Below, in pieces: positions 8,019-16,897 of a stretch of DNA of 64,000 nt. The number at the start of each line of letters is the position of its first letter. The stretch's first letter is position 1. Under the pieces are notes generated by a model. That model did not search any database. It was given only the letters and a program-made list of their open reading frames with translations, and was not told where the DNA came from. Source of the DNA: Bacillus_BD sp050389805 (GTDB taxonomy: Bacteria > Bacillota > Bacilli > Bacillales > Cytobacillaceae); assembly GCF_050389805.1 (NCBI RefSeq), contig NZ_CP130945.1, positions 4,340,001 to 4,404,000 on the forward strand. Reading direction: 5' to 3'. A program made the translations under genes and the position numbers.

Positions 8019-9659
8019 TTACACTCCTAAGTGATCCTGGATATCTGATTTTAACACATCGGCTTTTGGACCATAGATAGCTTGGACCCCTTTATCCTTG
8101 ATGATTAAACCAAGGGCACCATTTTTCTTCCAGTCTTGCTCTGGAGCAACGGCATCGATATCTTTTATGGTCACACGTAGTCGCGTCATACACGCATCAA
8201 CGTCCTCAATGTTTTCTTGTCCACCTAATAAACCAATAACTGTAGTAGCAAGTGAGTTGTCGTCTCCTGTTGTCTTGGCAGATGATGACTCTTCTGTTCC
8301 TTCTTCCTCAGTATAGTTTCCTAAGCGTCCTGGTGTTGCAAATTTAAACTTTTTAATCATAAAGTTTGCTACTGCAAAGTTTATGACAAAGAAAACTAAA
8401 CATGCGACAACAAAATACACAACATCTAACCATAATCCTGCTTTTAGAACCATCGGCATTCTTGTTAGAAATTCAATGAAACCAAAGGAGTGAATTCGGA
8501 TATGAACAAGATCCACAATCGCAAATGCGAAACCAGTCATAATGGCATATACCACATAAATGGCTGGTGCTACAAACATAAACATGAATTCAATTGGTTC
8601 TGTAACCCCTGTTAAAAATACAGCCAATCCAGCTGAGAAAAACATAGACTTGTATTTAGCACGCTTGTCTTTATCAACATTACGGTACATGGCAACCGCG
8701 ATCCCGATTAATGCTGCACTCGAAAGAATCATTTGTCCTACTTTAAAACGCGCTGGCGTTACTTCACTTAGTAAAGCTTCGTATCCTGCTGTATCCCCTG
8801 CAGCTAGTAAATTATTTAAATCCGCAATCCAAGCAAGCCATAGCGGATCTTGCCCAGCCACAACGGTTCCGGCACTTGAACCAGTCAAAATCGTATATAC
8901 TCCGCCCAATTCGGTATAGTTCATTGGGACCGTTAACATATGATGTAAGCCAAAAGGTAGTAATAAACGTTCTAATGATCCAAATATAAATGGAGCCACA
9001 ACTGGAGCTGTATCACGAGATGATGCAATCCAAACTCCAAAGTCATTTAGAAGCCCTTGAATAAATGGCCATACAATCGAAAGAATAATAGCGGTTACAA
9101 TTGATCCCGCAATCACCACAAACGGTACAAAGCGCTTCCCATTAAAGAAAGCCAAGGATTGCGGTAATTTAGCATAGTTATAATATTTATTAAAAATCGT
9201 AGCTCCTAAGAAACCGGAGATAATTCCGACAAATACACCCATATTTAAAGCGGGTGCACCTAGAATGGATACAAAGTAATCGCTTACGACTAACTTGCTT
9301 CCAAATAAAGAAGAAACAGTTGCCTCTGGATCCGCTAACATGGCACCGTTCACACCGAAGATGGCACCTGTAATGCGATTGATGAGGATAAAAGCGATTA
9401 AGGCAGCAAAAGCACCGCCCGCTCGTTCCTTCGCCCAAGATCCCCCAATGGCGACAGCGAATAAAATATGGAGATTTCCAATAATTCCCCAACCAATTTC
9501 CTCAATTACCAAGGCAATCGTACTCACGATTGCTAGATCTACCTCAATCATTCCTACTAGCTTCCCAAGTGAAATCATAATCCCTGCAGCGGGCATAACT
9601 GCCACAACTACAAGTAAGGCCTTCCCTAATTTTTGCCAAAAGTCAAACTTCAGTTTCAT
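8019..9659 (-). CDS. malT: Maltose-type PTS permease EIICB
   Basis: About 546 residues. An N-terminal EIIC domain with roughly 10 membrane segments (residues 12-430), a linker rich in Glu, Ser and Thr (about 440-470), and a C-terminal EIIB domain with the phosphorylated Cys in DACMTRLRVTI. It imports an alpha-glucoside, most likely maltose, with concomitant phosphorylation. There is no fused EIIA; one is encoded two genes downstream. The start chosen is the second in-frame ATG, 10 nt from GAAGGG; the first ATG lies too close to that site. A MalR-like operator lies in the 79-bp gap upstream. The symbol follows the enterococcal system and is inferred. Confidence 0.85.
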   Translation of the reverse strand: MKLKFDFWQKLGKALLVVVAVMPAAGIMISLGKLVGMIEVDLAIVSTIALVIEEIGWGIIGNLHILFAVAIGGSWAKERAGGAFAALIAFILINRITGAIFGVNGAMLADPEATVSSLFGSKLVVSDYFVSILGAPALNMGVFVGIISGFLGATIFNKYYNYAKLPQSLAFFNGKRFVPFVVIAGSIVTAIILSIVWPFIQGLLNDFGVWIASSRDTAPVVAPFIFGSLERLLLPFGLHHMLTVPMNYTELGGVYTILTGSSAGTVVAGQDPLWLAWIADLNNLLAAGDTAGYEALLSEVTPARFKVGQMILSSAALIGIAVAMYRNVDKDKRAKYKSMFFSAGLAVFLTGVTEPIEFMFMFVAPAIYVVYAIMTGFAFAIVDLVHIRIHSFGFIEFLTRMPMVLKAGLWLDVVYFVVACLVFFVINFAVANFMIKKFKFATPGRLGNYTEEEGTEESSSAKTTGDDNSLATTVIGLLGGQENIEDVDACMTRLRVTIKDIDAVAPEQDWKKNGALGLIIKDKGVQAIYGPKADVLKSDIQDHLGV

Positions 9660-9707
9660 GTTTTTCATTCCCTTCTATACGGTTCGTTTGTTTTTGTATA
9701 TACCTTT

Positions 9708-9723
9708 GCGCAAACGGTTGCAT
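9708..9723. promoter_or_regulatory. Operator palindrome upstream of PTS gene
   Basis: GCAAACGGTTGC, extended as TGCGCAAACGGTTGCA, matches the two other palindromes at 11444-11457 and 11592-11604 (shared core CAAWCGNTTG). It is a good candidate binding site for the LacI-family repressor encoded nearby; the same bases are one position away from a cre consensus, so CcpA is an alternative. Confidence 0.65.
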
Positions 9724-9738
9724 TATTGTTCAAAAAAA

Positions 9739-11391
9739 TTATTTGATGTGATAAACCCTTGCTTCATAAGGTTCTAAGATTCCTTGAGTTACTGTTTCAT
9801 AATTACTCAATACAAGCTGAAGTGTTTTATTTTCCAATTGTGCCGGAAGCTCATAGGTTGTTTTCTGACCAAATAGGTTTGTGATGATCAGAAATGTTTC
9901 ATCACCCAAAGTTCTGGTATAAGCAAAGATTTGATTATGTTGAGCTAATTGTAGTTCAAAGCTTCCATATACTAATGTCAGATTCTCTTTTCGTAGTTGG
10001 ATTAATTTTTTATAAAAATGATAAATTGAATCAGACTCTAGCATAGCTTTTTTCACATTAATGTCCGTATAATTTGGATTCACCTTTAGCCATGGATTCC
10101 CGGTTGTAAAACCAGCATTTTCTTCGTCATTCCATTGCATTGGGGTTCTAGAATTGTCTCGACCATTTTTCCAAACAATCGCCATCAATTCCTCGTGACT
10201 TTGCCCATTGGCAATTCCCGTATGATATAAATTTTTATAAGATACATCATCATAATCATCAATCGAATGGAATTGAACGTTGGTCATTCCAATTTCTTGC
10301 CCTTGATAAATAAACGGTGTTCCCTGCATTAGAAAATACATGGTGGCAAGACATTTTGCAGATTGTACTCTGTACTTTTCATCATTCCCCCAAGTTGATA
10401 CGGAACGGGGCTGATCATGGTTTTCTAGGAATAAAGCATTCCAACCTTTTCCCTCGAGTTTCGTTTGCCAATTATGAAAGGTTTCTTTTAATGCTTGAAG
10501 ATCTAACCCACCTGTTACACTCATCCCCCATAAATCAAGATGCTCAAATTGGAAAATCATGTCAAATACGCCATTCTCTTCTCCAACCCATTCTTCCGCT
10601 TGGTCAGCCTTGACTCCATTCGCTTCACCAACCGTCATAATGTCATAGTTAGAAAACGTTTCGCGTTTTAGCTCTTGTAGAAAAACTTCAATTCCCGGTT
10701 GATTCATATGGCCATCAAAGGAAGGTACATATTCTAGATTGTCTGAGTTTGGCAGATCCGGAAAACCAGGCTTTTTCTTAATATGGGAAATCGCATCTAC
10801 CCGAAAACCATCAATTCCTTTATCGAGCCACCAATTGACCATTTCATATAAGTCTTTTCTTACTTTTGGATTTTCCCAGTTTAAGTCTGGCTGCTTACGA
10901 GAGAAAACATGCATGTAATATTCTTGAGTCCGTTCATCATATTCCCAAACAGAACCTTTAAAGATCGACTCCCAGTTATTAGGCGCTTTTCCATCTTTAC
11001 CAGGGTGCCAAATATAGTAATCCCGATAAGGGTTGTCTTTAGATGAACGAGATTCAATAAACCATGGATGTTCATCAGAAGTATGATTAATCACAAGATC
11101 CATAATTAACTTCATGCCGCGTTGATGGACTTCTGTTAAAAGAAGGTCAAAGTCGGCCATGGTACCAAACTCTTCCATGATTCCTTTATAATCACTAATA
11201 TCGTAACCGTTATCATCATTAGGCGAAGAATAGATCGGACAAATCCAAATGACATCGATGCCTAAATCTTGTAGATAATCCAACTTAGAAATAACTCCTT
11301 GAATATCACCAATTCCATCGCCGTTTGAATCCATAAAGCTGCGTGGATATATTTGATAAGCAATCGCTTCTTTCCACCATATCCTTTTCAT
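9739..11391 (-). CDS. Alpha-glucosidase, GH13 (maltase type)
   Basis: 550 residues, typical length of the oligo-1,6-glucosidase/maltase branch of GH13. The four conserved regions are present: DLVINH, GFRVDAIS with nucleophile Asp199, TVGEANG with acid/base Glu256, and LENHDQPR with Asp326. The residue after the nucleophile is Ala200; in this family Val there goes with alpha-1,6 specificity and Ala or Thr with alpha-1,4, so a maltase is more likely than an isomaltase. It would cleave maltose from MapP to two glucoses. The start chosen is the ATG with AAAGGAGGAAG 5 nt upstream. First gene of the locus, with its promoter and operator just upstream. Confidence 0.9.
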   Translation of the reverse strand: MKRIWWKEAIAYQIYPRSFMDSNGDGIGDIQGVISKLDYLQDLGIDVIWICPIYSSPNDDNGYDISDYKGIMEEFGTMADFDLLLTEVHQRGMKLIMDLVINHTSDEHPWFIESRSSKDNPYRDYYIWHPGKDGKAPNNWESIFKGSVWEYDERTQEYYMHVFSRKQPDLNWENPKVRKDLYEMVNWWLDKGIDGFRVDAISHIKKKPGFPDLPNSDNLEYVPSFDGHMNQPGIEVFLQELKRETFSNYDIMTVGEANGVKADQAEEWVGEENGVFDMIFQFEHLDLWGMSVTGGLDLQALKETFHNWQTKLEGKGWNALFLENHDQPRSVSTWGNDEKYRVQSAKCLATMYFLMQGTPFIYQGQEIGMTNVQFHSIDDYDDVSYKNLYHTGIANGQSHEELMAIVWKNGRDNSRTPMQWNDEENAGFTTGNPWLKVNPNYTDINVKKAMLESDSIYHFYKKLIQLRKENLTLVYGSFELQLAQHNQIFAYTRTLGDETFLIITNLFGQKTTYELPAQLENKTLQLVLSNYETVTQGILEPYEARVYHIK

Positions 11392-11419
11392 GATGACTTC
11401 CTCCTTTTTTCTTACTATT

Positions 11420-11457
11420 ACTATATCAAATTGAATTATTTTGTGCAATCGTTTGCA
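11420..11457 (-). promoter_or_regulatory. Sigma-A promoter with overlapping operator
   Basis: Read leftward, TTGCAC and TATAGT are separated by 17 bp. The palindrome TGCAAACGATTGCA covers the -35 box, so a bound repressor would block polymerase. The start codon of the alpha-glucosidase is 29 bp downstream of the -10 box. Confidence 0.8.
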
Positions 11458-11591
11458 TAAATTTATTTTTAAAAGATAACTCTATTCGAGTAAAACGTAG
11501 AAATATATGGAAACGACTATTTTTCCCTTTGATATAGCATCAAAACCTGTTTGCAAAAAGGAGGTTTCGGCTATGATTCCTCTATCATAGG

Positions 11592-11618
11592 ACAAACGAT
11601 TGCACAATTATTGTGCAA
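11592..11618. promoter_or_regulatory. Third operator core overlapping a 19-bp palindrome
   Basis: ACAAACGATTGC has the same core as the other two operators and runs into TTGCACAAT-T-ATTGTGCAA, an exact inverted repeat of 9-bp arms. The repeat TGTGCAATC also occurs at the alpha-glucosidase promoter, 170 bp away, so DNA looping between repressor sites is possible. The rest of 11458-11745 shows no gene. Confidence 0.5.
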
Positions 11619-11747
11619 TCAGCCACTCTTATCTATACTTGTTCAAAATGTATGTACAAAGTATTACGATCCCAGATCCGAAAATCAATTTGATCATCTT
11701 TATCAAAAGCCACCTCTTGATTCCAGGAGGTTTTTAATTAGAACAAA

Positions 11748-11790
11748 AAAATGGTAGGAATCAGCTATTAAACTGAATACCTACCATTTT
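11748..11790. terminator. Bidirectional terminator after catechol dioxygenase
   Basis: AAAATGGTAGG pairs with CCTACCATTTT, with an inner TCAG/CTGA pairing; T-rich sequence follows on both strands. It serves the dioxygenase gene, whose stop lies just upstream in transcription. Confidence 0.8.
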
Positions 11791-11814
11791 TATTATTATT
11801 ATTATTAGTTAAAC

Positions 11815-12735
11815 TTAAGAGAACACAGAAGTAAAGGCTTCATTCAATTGACGACGATGATAGAAGACCCCTTGACCAATTTTATCCTCTGTCCAGGTAA
11901 TGGTTGGGAAGTCAGAATATACCGCATATCCTCCGGTGTACACTTCATTCCGGTTGCCCGATGGATCATAGAAATAAATCGTTTCCCCTCTTGTTACTCC
12001 ATGACGAGTCGGCGTAACTTCAATTTCGATTTCATTTCGAGAGAGGATATCAGATGCTCGAAGAATCTCATACCAGTTGTCCAAATAAAATCCAACATGG
12101 TGAAGTTTAGCGTCAGGTCCTTTAATGAAGGCGACATCATGTCCGGTCATGGTAGTGGTTAACCATGTAGCAATTAAGTTTTCGCCATCAACAGTAATCA
12201 CTTGTTCAGTTTCGACAAAACCTAATGCCTCTTTAAATAATCGTCTAGTGGATTCGATATCTTCACCGGATAATAAGGCGTGGTCAAGTCGATGTGGATG
12301 AATCCCTCTTAAGCCGTCAGGCCATGGATGTGGATTTAACCGTCCCGTTGGTACCCCTACATAATCGATATCATGATAGAATTCAAACTTATGTCCAGTT
12401 GGGAGCACGAAGCGAATGGCTTCCCCTTCACCCACACGTTCACGATTCGAAACCCGTGATACGGTACAACCAAACTGTTCAATTTTACGCTCCAATGATG
12501 CTAATACATCATTATTGGTGACCTTGAAGGCGATATGATCGATCCCAGCACTATCCGATTTTTCAAGAATGACACTATGATGGTCCCATTCATCCCATGC
12601 TTTTAAATAGACTCGGTTTGAATCACGTGCCGTAATGTCAAGTCCCAGAATATTCGTGTAGTAATCCACCGATTTTTCAAAATCATAAACTCTTAATTGA
12701 ATACGTCCTACTCTTTCAATACCATTACCATTCAT
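11815..12735 (-). CDS. Catechol 2,3-dioxygenase (extradiol, VOC fold)
   Basis: 306 residues, the normal length of type I extradiol dioxygenases of the XylE class. Two vicinal-oxygen-chelate modules are visible; the iron ligands are in the C-terminal one: His152 (RLDHALL), the His pair in LHHVGFY (about residue 213) and Glu264 (GNRNEVY). It opens catechol between C2 and C3 to give 2-hydroxymuconic semialdehyde. The start chosen is the ATG 8 nt from AAGGGG; a GTG three codons earlier touches that site. No other meta-cleavage gene is nearby, so it acts alone or with genes elsewhere. The ring substituent accepted cannot be read from the sequence. Confidence 0.9.
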   Translation of the reverse strand: MNGNGIERVGRIQLRVYDFEKSVDYYTNILGLDITARDSNRVYLKAWDEWDHHSVILEKSDSAGIDHIAFKVTNNDVLASLERKIEQFGCTVSRVSNRERVGEGEAIRFVLPTGHKFEFYHDIDYVGVPTGRLNPHPWPDGLRGIHPHRLDHALLSGEDIESTRRLFKEALGFVETEQVITVDGENLIATWLTTTMTGHDVAFIKGPDAKLHHVGFYLDNWYEILRASDILSRNEIEIEVTPTRHGVTRGETIYFYDPSGNRNEVYTGGYAVYSDFPTITWTEDKIGQGVFYHRRQLNEAFTSVFS

Positions 12736-13104
12736 CTCATACACCCCTTAAATTAAAATTAATAGAACCTCAGTTGATTCATAGGTGTTGTTGAAGTATG
12801 TATTGCCCTCTTGTGGACCTTTGTGTATTCAACCCGGAGTGATGTTTTTCTTATCGGTGATTTTCTACTAAATGTTAAAAGATTGGTTGAATGTATCAAA
12901 TTATGTGAGTTTAAACTTTTATAGAAAAGGTCCTCACTTTACAAAGCAATAAATACCTCGTTAAAACAGAACATGCTACGATCAGGTTACGATTACTTTG
13001 AAAAAATAACTTGTACATTCCAATGATAACGCTTTCTCTTTTCTTTTTCTACGACAAGAAGTGACTGAAATGGTACAAAAATGTGACAATTTGGTTTGTT
13101 TATG
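12736..13104. other. Intergenic region without visible gene
   Basis: No coding frame with a ribosome binding site is visible. It must hold the promoter of the dioxygenase. ATGATAACGCTTTCT at 13023-13037 differs from the cre consensus at one position. Confidence 0.5.
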
Positions 13105-13171
13105 TAACATGGGGACGGTTCTGGTGTTTCACTACTAAAAATGAAACACTGAGAACCGTCCCCATGTTTCA
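13105..13171. repeat. Two inverted copies of the GAGAACCGTCCCC repeat
   Basis: One copy reads ACATGGGGACGGTTCTGG and the other, 10 bp later, is its inverse (GAGAACCGTCCCCATGTTTCA). Together they form a long hairpin just upstream of the M48 peptidase gene. Paired inverted copies are typical of REP elements. Confidence 0.8.
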
Positions 13172-13322
13172 TTTAATAAGACTAAAAAAAATGGGAAAGC
13201 AATCCCATCGTCTTATTTATACAAAGATAAAAAATTTAAATTTTACAAAAATAAGACTATTCCATTTGAGAAAAACGTGATTTAATCGAATTAGATTGAA
13301 AAAACACGAAGGGTGAAGAAAA

Positions 13323-15212
13323 ATGACAAATGAGGAGTTTGAAATACTGGTAAGAAAACTGGAAGTAAAAGCTGAGAAGAATCTAGGGAGATATCGATTT
13401 AAAGTGCTTCTAATAACGGCACTTGGATACGGTTATATTTTATTCTTTCTTGCTCTTGTCCTATTTTTATTAAGTATTACATCCCTATACATTGTAGAAG
13501 GGAATTTTACGTTTGGCAGCCTAAAAATATTGGTGATAACTGGACCTTTATCTTTTTTTATTATTAAATCGCTGTTTGTTAAAATGCAGTTGCCTGAAGG
13601 GTATTATTTAAAGGAAAATGAAGCACCTGAATTGGAGAAAACAATCTTGGAAATTAGCAATAAGCTTAAAACGCCAAAAATTCATACAATTGTACTGGAT
13701 GATGACTTCAATGCTGCTGTTTTGCAGCAACATAAATTTGGTCTGTTTGGTTCGAAGAAAAATATTTTACTGATTGGAATCCCGCTGATGTCCAGCCTGA
13801 CCAGGGAACAGTTTACATCCGTATTAGCCCACGAGCTTGCACACATTTCCCATTCCGATACATCAATCGGTGCAATGATTTACCGCGTCAGAATGACTTG
13901 GTCACAGCTTATGCATTCTCTAGAAAATAATGATCAGGTTGGTACATCCTTGTTTCAAAAATTCATCAAATGGTTTTATCCTCGGTATTCGGCCCATACG
14001 TTTGTTATGGCTCGCCAGCAGGAATATGCTGCAGATGCTGCAGATGCTAAAGTCACATCACCGGAAACTGTCCGGGATACTTTATGTGCCGTCTCAATTG
14101 GCTCGCAATACTATTACGAAAAGTACTTCAAGGAGCTTTTCGAAGAAAGTTCAAAAACAAATGTCGTGCCTCAACCATATTCTCAATTTTTTGATAAGTT
14201 TCAGAAGTTGGATCTAGTAGTTGCAAAAGCATTCCTAAAAAATGAACTTGAAATGGAAAGTAATGTATTTGATACACATCCATGCCTGACAGATCGCTTA
14301 AAAGCTGTTGGGATGAAATCGAACACTCCTCAAAATGGTGAATCTGCAGTTGATTATTTCTTTGCCAAACCCGTTTCGATCCTGCAGCAGTTTAATCGAT
14401 CATGGTTTGAACAAAATGGCGAAAAGTGGGAAGCACAAATGGCTTCCTATACTGAAGCAAAAAATAGATTGCAAGTATTAGAGAATAGTAAGGAACTTGA
14501 TCTCCAAGGCAAATTTGAAAAAGCAATTCTCACACGCAATCTTGTTGGCTATGAGCAGGCTACACCCATGTTGGAGGAAATTATTGCCGAAAATGCGGAT
14601 AAGCAGATTGCCCAGGCTTACCTTACACTCGGAAATATCTACTTGCAAAAGGAAGAAACTTCCCAAAAGGGTGAGAACTTTATCAGAAAAGCGGTTGAAA
14701 TCGATTGGGAGCTAAAGGAAGAGGCTTTGGAGACTCTTTGTAACTATTACTATTATACTGGTCGTATGGAGGCATTTGAGGAAACTAGAGCTCAGTTTGA
14801 GGCATGGCCAGATATACTCGCGCAGTTCGAAGAAGAATTTTTAGCCCTTAACTGGGACGACCATTACGTTTCACACGATCTAGCTCCCGAGGAAGTAGCA
14901 GTAATTGTCGATGAACTCAGTCATCACAATGAAATAGTCGAGGTCTATCTGGTTCGAAAAGTGATAGAGTTAATTCCGGAAGGAAAGGTTTATTCTCTGG
15001 CCTTGAAAGTCCAAGTACCGGAAGACATGGACATGGTTGAATACACAGACCAATTATTAGAAGAATATGTTCAAGATCTCCAGATCGCCGAAAACATCCA
15101 GTTTTATATTCTCAATGGTTATGAGGATTTTGAGAAAAAGGTTAAAGAAGTCGAAGGATCGCAAATATTGGGGACAAGTTCAAATCAAAAAAATATTCCA
15201 CTAAGAGTATAA
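13323..15212 (+). CDS. M48-family membrane metallopeptidase with repeat-rich C-terminus
   Basis: 629 residues, much longer than HtpX. Two membrane segments (about residues 27-55 and 65-88) precede the zinc protease domain with HELAH (His170, Glu171, His174) and the third ligand in RQQEYAADAAD (Glu234). Residues 370 to 510 look like helical TPR-type repeats (for example AQAYLTLGNIYLQKEETSQK), and a further domain of about 110 residues of unknown type ends the protein. The catalytic site is on the cytoplasmic face in HtpX-type enzymes. The ATG follows AGGGTGAAG. It is one of few plus-strand genes and stands alone. The substrate is unknown. Confidence 0.85.
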   Translation: MTNEEFEILVRKLEVKAEKNLGRYRFKVLLITALGYGYILFFLALVLFLLSITSLYIVEGNFTFGSLKILVITGPLSFFIIKSLFVKMQLPEGYYLKENEAPELEKTILEISNKLKTPKIHTIVLDDDFNAAVLQQHKFGLFGSKKNILLIGIPLMSSLTREQFTSVLAHELAHISHSDTSIGAMIYRVRMTWSQLMHSLENNDQVGTSLFQKFIKWFYPRYSAHTFVMARQQEYAADAADAKVTSPETVRDTLCAVSIGSQYYYEKYFKELFEESSKTNVVPQPYSQFFDKFQKLDLVVAKAFLKNELEMESNVFDTHPCLTDRLKAVGMKSNTPQNGESAVDYFFAKPVSILQQFNRSWFEQNGEKWEAQMASYTEAKNRLQVLENSKELDLQGKFEKAILTRNLVGYEQATPMLEEIIAENADKQIAQAYLTLGNIYLQKEETSQKGENFIRKAVEIDWELKEEALETLCNYYYYTGRMEAFEETRAQFEAWPDILAQFEEEFLALNWDDHYVSHDLAPEEVAVIVDELSHHNEIVEVYLVRKVIELIPEGKVYSLALKVQVPEDMDMVEYTDQLLEEYVQDLQIAENIQFYILNGYEDFEKKVKEVEGSQILGTSSNQKNIPLRV

Positions 15213-15243
15213 TTTTTAAAATACACAAGTCAAAGATTGTCCA

Positions 15244-15274
15244 TCAGTGGGATGATCCCTGACTTTTTTTTATG
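15244..15274 (+). terminator. Terminator of the M48 peptidase gene
   Basis: A hairpin built from TCA-GGGA and TCCC-TGA is followed by eight T residues, 35 bp after the stop codon. Confidence 0.65.
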
Positions 15275-15583
15275 GGCCTACCCATCAGTAAATTACGCAT
15301 AAAGGTAATGTGCCTTTATAATGAGACGTGCTAGGCACTAGGACCCTATTTATAGAACCCTTTTCTTATAGAACCTTTTTCAAAAAACTTAAAGGATAAA
15401 ATATCTACAAAATCATCATCTTTTTTTCCAACAATTTATCATTCATGCTAAACGGATAATAAAAGAGCTAATAATCAAACTAAAGACTCAATCATTGTTA
15501 TTAAAATAATAACATCTAACCTCAATTTCCTTTGAATATTTTAAGCTTTTAAGAGAAAAATAAAAAAAAGGAGTGTGAGACAC
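15275..15583. other. Intergenic region with GTGCTAGGCACTAG repeat
   Basis: No gene is visible. GACGTGCTAGGCACTAGGACCC at 15325-15346 belongs to the same repeat family as the sequences at 2384-2404, 3991-4007 and 15924-15943. The rest is A+T rich and must include the sspH promoter. Confidence 0.55.
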
Positions 15584-15763
15584 ATGGATTCTGAGCGTGC
15601 TAAGGAAATTATTCAATCACCCGAAATGATTAATGTAAGTTATCGTGGTATCCCTGTTTATTTAAAGGAAGTAAATACTGAACAACAAACAGCATTAGTA
15701 TTTCCTCTTGATGAAATGGAAAATGAACAAATCGTTGAATTAAAAGGTTTATTAGAGAAGTGA
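15584..15763 (+). CDS. sspH: Small acid-soluble spore protein H
   Basis: 59 residues, matching the SspH family in length and layout: the N-terminus MDSERAKEIIQSPEMINVSY resembles that of B. subtilis SspH (NIQRAKEIVESPDM), followed by a YRGIPVYL segment and an acidic tail. SspH is a minor spore core protein made in the forespore. The start chosen is the ATG 10 nt from GGAG; an upstream GTG overlaps that site. A forespore (sigma-G) promoter is expected, but I could not identify one with confidence. Single-gene unit. Confidence 0.88.
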   Translation: MDSERAKEIIQSPEMINVSYRGIPVYLKEVNTEQQTALVFPLDEMENEQIVELKGLLEK

Positions 15764-15923
15764 CCCTCTTTTTGACTTTAATGATTTAGAAAGATATGTG
15801 AGACTTGACCACACTTTCTAGTGGATGTTACGTAGGAAAAGAAAACGATGTGGGACAGGAGGTTCTGTCCCTTCTTCCTTTTAATAATATTTAACTTTTC
15901 AACAAAATCTAACAAACTTCGAG

Positions 15924-15943
15924 GAGTGACAGGCACTAGAACC
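15924..15943. repeat. GTGACAGGCACTAGAACC repeat
   Basis: A short repeat of the GTGNCAGGCACTAG family, seen in variant form at 2384-2404, 3991-4007 and 15325-15346; all are intergenic. Confidence 0.55.
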
Positions 15944-15971
15944 TAAAAAAGTGTGCTCTCATCTAACTAAA

Positions 15972-16002
15972 TGAAACACCGAGAACCGTCCCCAGTGTTC
16001 CA
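15972..16002. repeat. GAGAACCGTCCCC repeat copy
   Basis: Starts TGAAACACCGAGAACCGTCC and ends GTGTTCCA, so the right inverted end is partly degraded compared with other copies. Confidence 0.75.
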
Positions 16003-16058
16003 TTATAGGCGAAAAAGCCTAAAGAGCCATTCACCTATAATCTAAACCTATTAACCTA

Positions 16059-16259
16059 TTATACCTTTAAATCAATACTTCCACCCAAATGCGGCTGAGC
16101 AGCGTGGTGAATAGCCGCTACATCATTTGTACTCATCAACTTTTGAATCGATTCTTCTTGCTGTTCAACATTTCCAATTGCCATCTTCATAACTGACATC
16201 GAAGCCTGTTGTTGAACTTTCCCTTGACTTAATGCCATTGACATTAATGCAATATCCAT
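16059..16259 (-). CDS. yjfB: YjfB-family putative motility protein, copy 1
   Basis: 66 residues. Similar to the small YjfB family (putative motility protein): the N-terminus MDIALMSMALSQGK, a central MSVMKMAIG helix and a C-terminal HLGGSIDLKV. The function is not established; the family is linked to sigma-D expression. The ATG follows AGAGGTG. It is 20 bp downstream of a 79-residue coiled-coil gene and the pair sits behind a sigma-D-like promoter. A paralogue with the same partner lies at 28090-28548. Confidence 0.85.
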   Translation of the reverse strand: MDIALMSMALSQGKVQQQASMSVMKMAIGNVEQQEESIQKLMSTNDVAAIHHAAQPHLGGSIDLKV

Positions 16260-16279
16260 AAATACACCTCTTCTGACTT

Positions 16280-16519
16280 TTAGTGAACAATTGAGTGCAA
16301 TTGCTTTTCTAATAAATGAACCTCACTCTTCAAATCATTTAATTGATCATTCAACTTTTCAATTTCTATTTTAGTAAGTTTATGATCAAGTGTAAATTGA
16401 GCCATTTCTTTCATTTGATAAAGTTTACTTTCGATTTCTTCTAAAATACGATCTTGTTTTTTACACAACTCTAGTTGCTGTTCAAGAAACGCTTTGTGTT
16501 CCTGATCCTCTTTATTCAT
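16280..16519 (-). CDS. 79-residue coiled-coil protein, copy 1
   Basis: 79 residues, almost entirely helical and charged, with heptad-like spacing (EKLNDQLNDLKSEVHLLEKQ). I know no function. It is paralogous over its full length to the protein at 28309-28548: both begin M-K/D-DQEHK-FLEEQL and end in KQLHSIVH. The start chosen is the ATG with GGAGG 5 nt upstream; the frame is open further up without support. It is co-transcribed with the yjfB copy just downstream, an arrangement that recalls the yjfC-yjfB pair of B. subtilis, and is probably a flagellar accessory protein. Confidence 0.75.
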   Translation of the reverse strand: MNKEDQEHKAFLEQQLELCKKQDRILEEIESKLYQMKEMAQFTLDHKLTKIEIEKLNDQLNDLKSEVHLLEKQLHSIVH

Positions 16520-16665
16520 TCGTGCCTCCATTTCATAAAACACTGCTGTAAAACAAGGTTTTTCGGGGCGCAGCAGGGACGATATCTCTAATAAGCGTAT
16601 TCGTACCTTCTTGTATTTCAAAACCATTTACTATTGTAATAATTCATTTTTTATATTCTCTATTT

Positions 16666-16691
16666 ATATCGGTTGATTATCGGACTTTTAT
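16666..16691 (-). promoter_or_regulatory. Sigma-D promoter for coiled-coil/yjfB pair
   Basis: Read leftward, TAAA or ATAA and ACCGATAT are separated by 13 or 14 bp. The -10 box differs from GCCGATAT at one base. Confidence 0.65.
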
Positions 16692-16897
16692 AAATGTTGG
16701 AAGTATGTTTTTGGAGAAAGTAAACATTATGAAGATAGTTATAGATTTTTTAGCCGTTTTTCAAAATACTATGGTACCAATCTCATCCACCTTCATTCGG
16801 AACATCACTGTGACGGGGGATTTACACAACAAGTCTCATTCTACAAAGTCCATCAAACGTCAAGTAATGACAGGGACCGAGACCGAGACCCATCTAT

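Noticed and set aside
11551..11757. Plus-strand frame and a tiny AAAGGAGG-preceded ATG ATT CCT CTA TCA TAG frame upstream of the maltose operator
   Set aside because: The long frame has no start site and the five-codon frame has no downstream gene on that strand; probably chance or a decayed end.
13023..13037. cre-like sequence ATGATAACGCTTTCT
   Set aside because: One mismatch to the consensus and nearly 300 bp from the dioxygenase start; too weak to list as a site.
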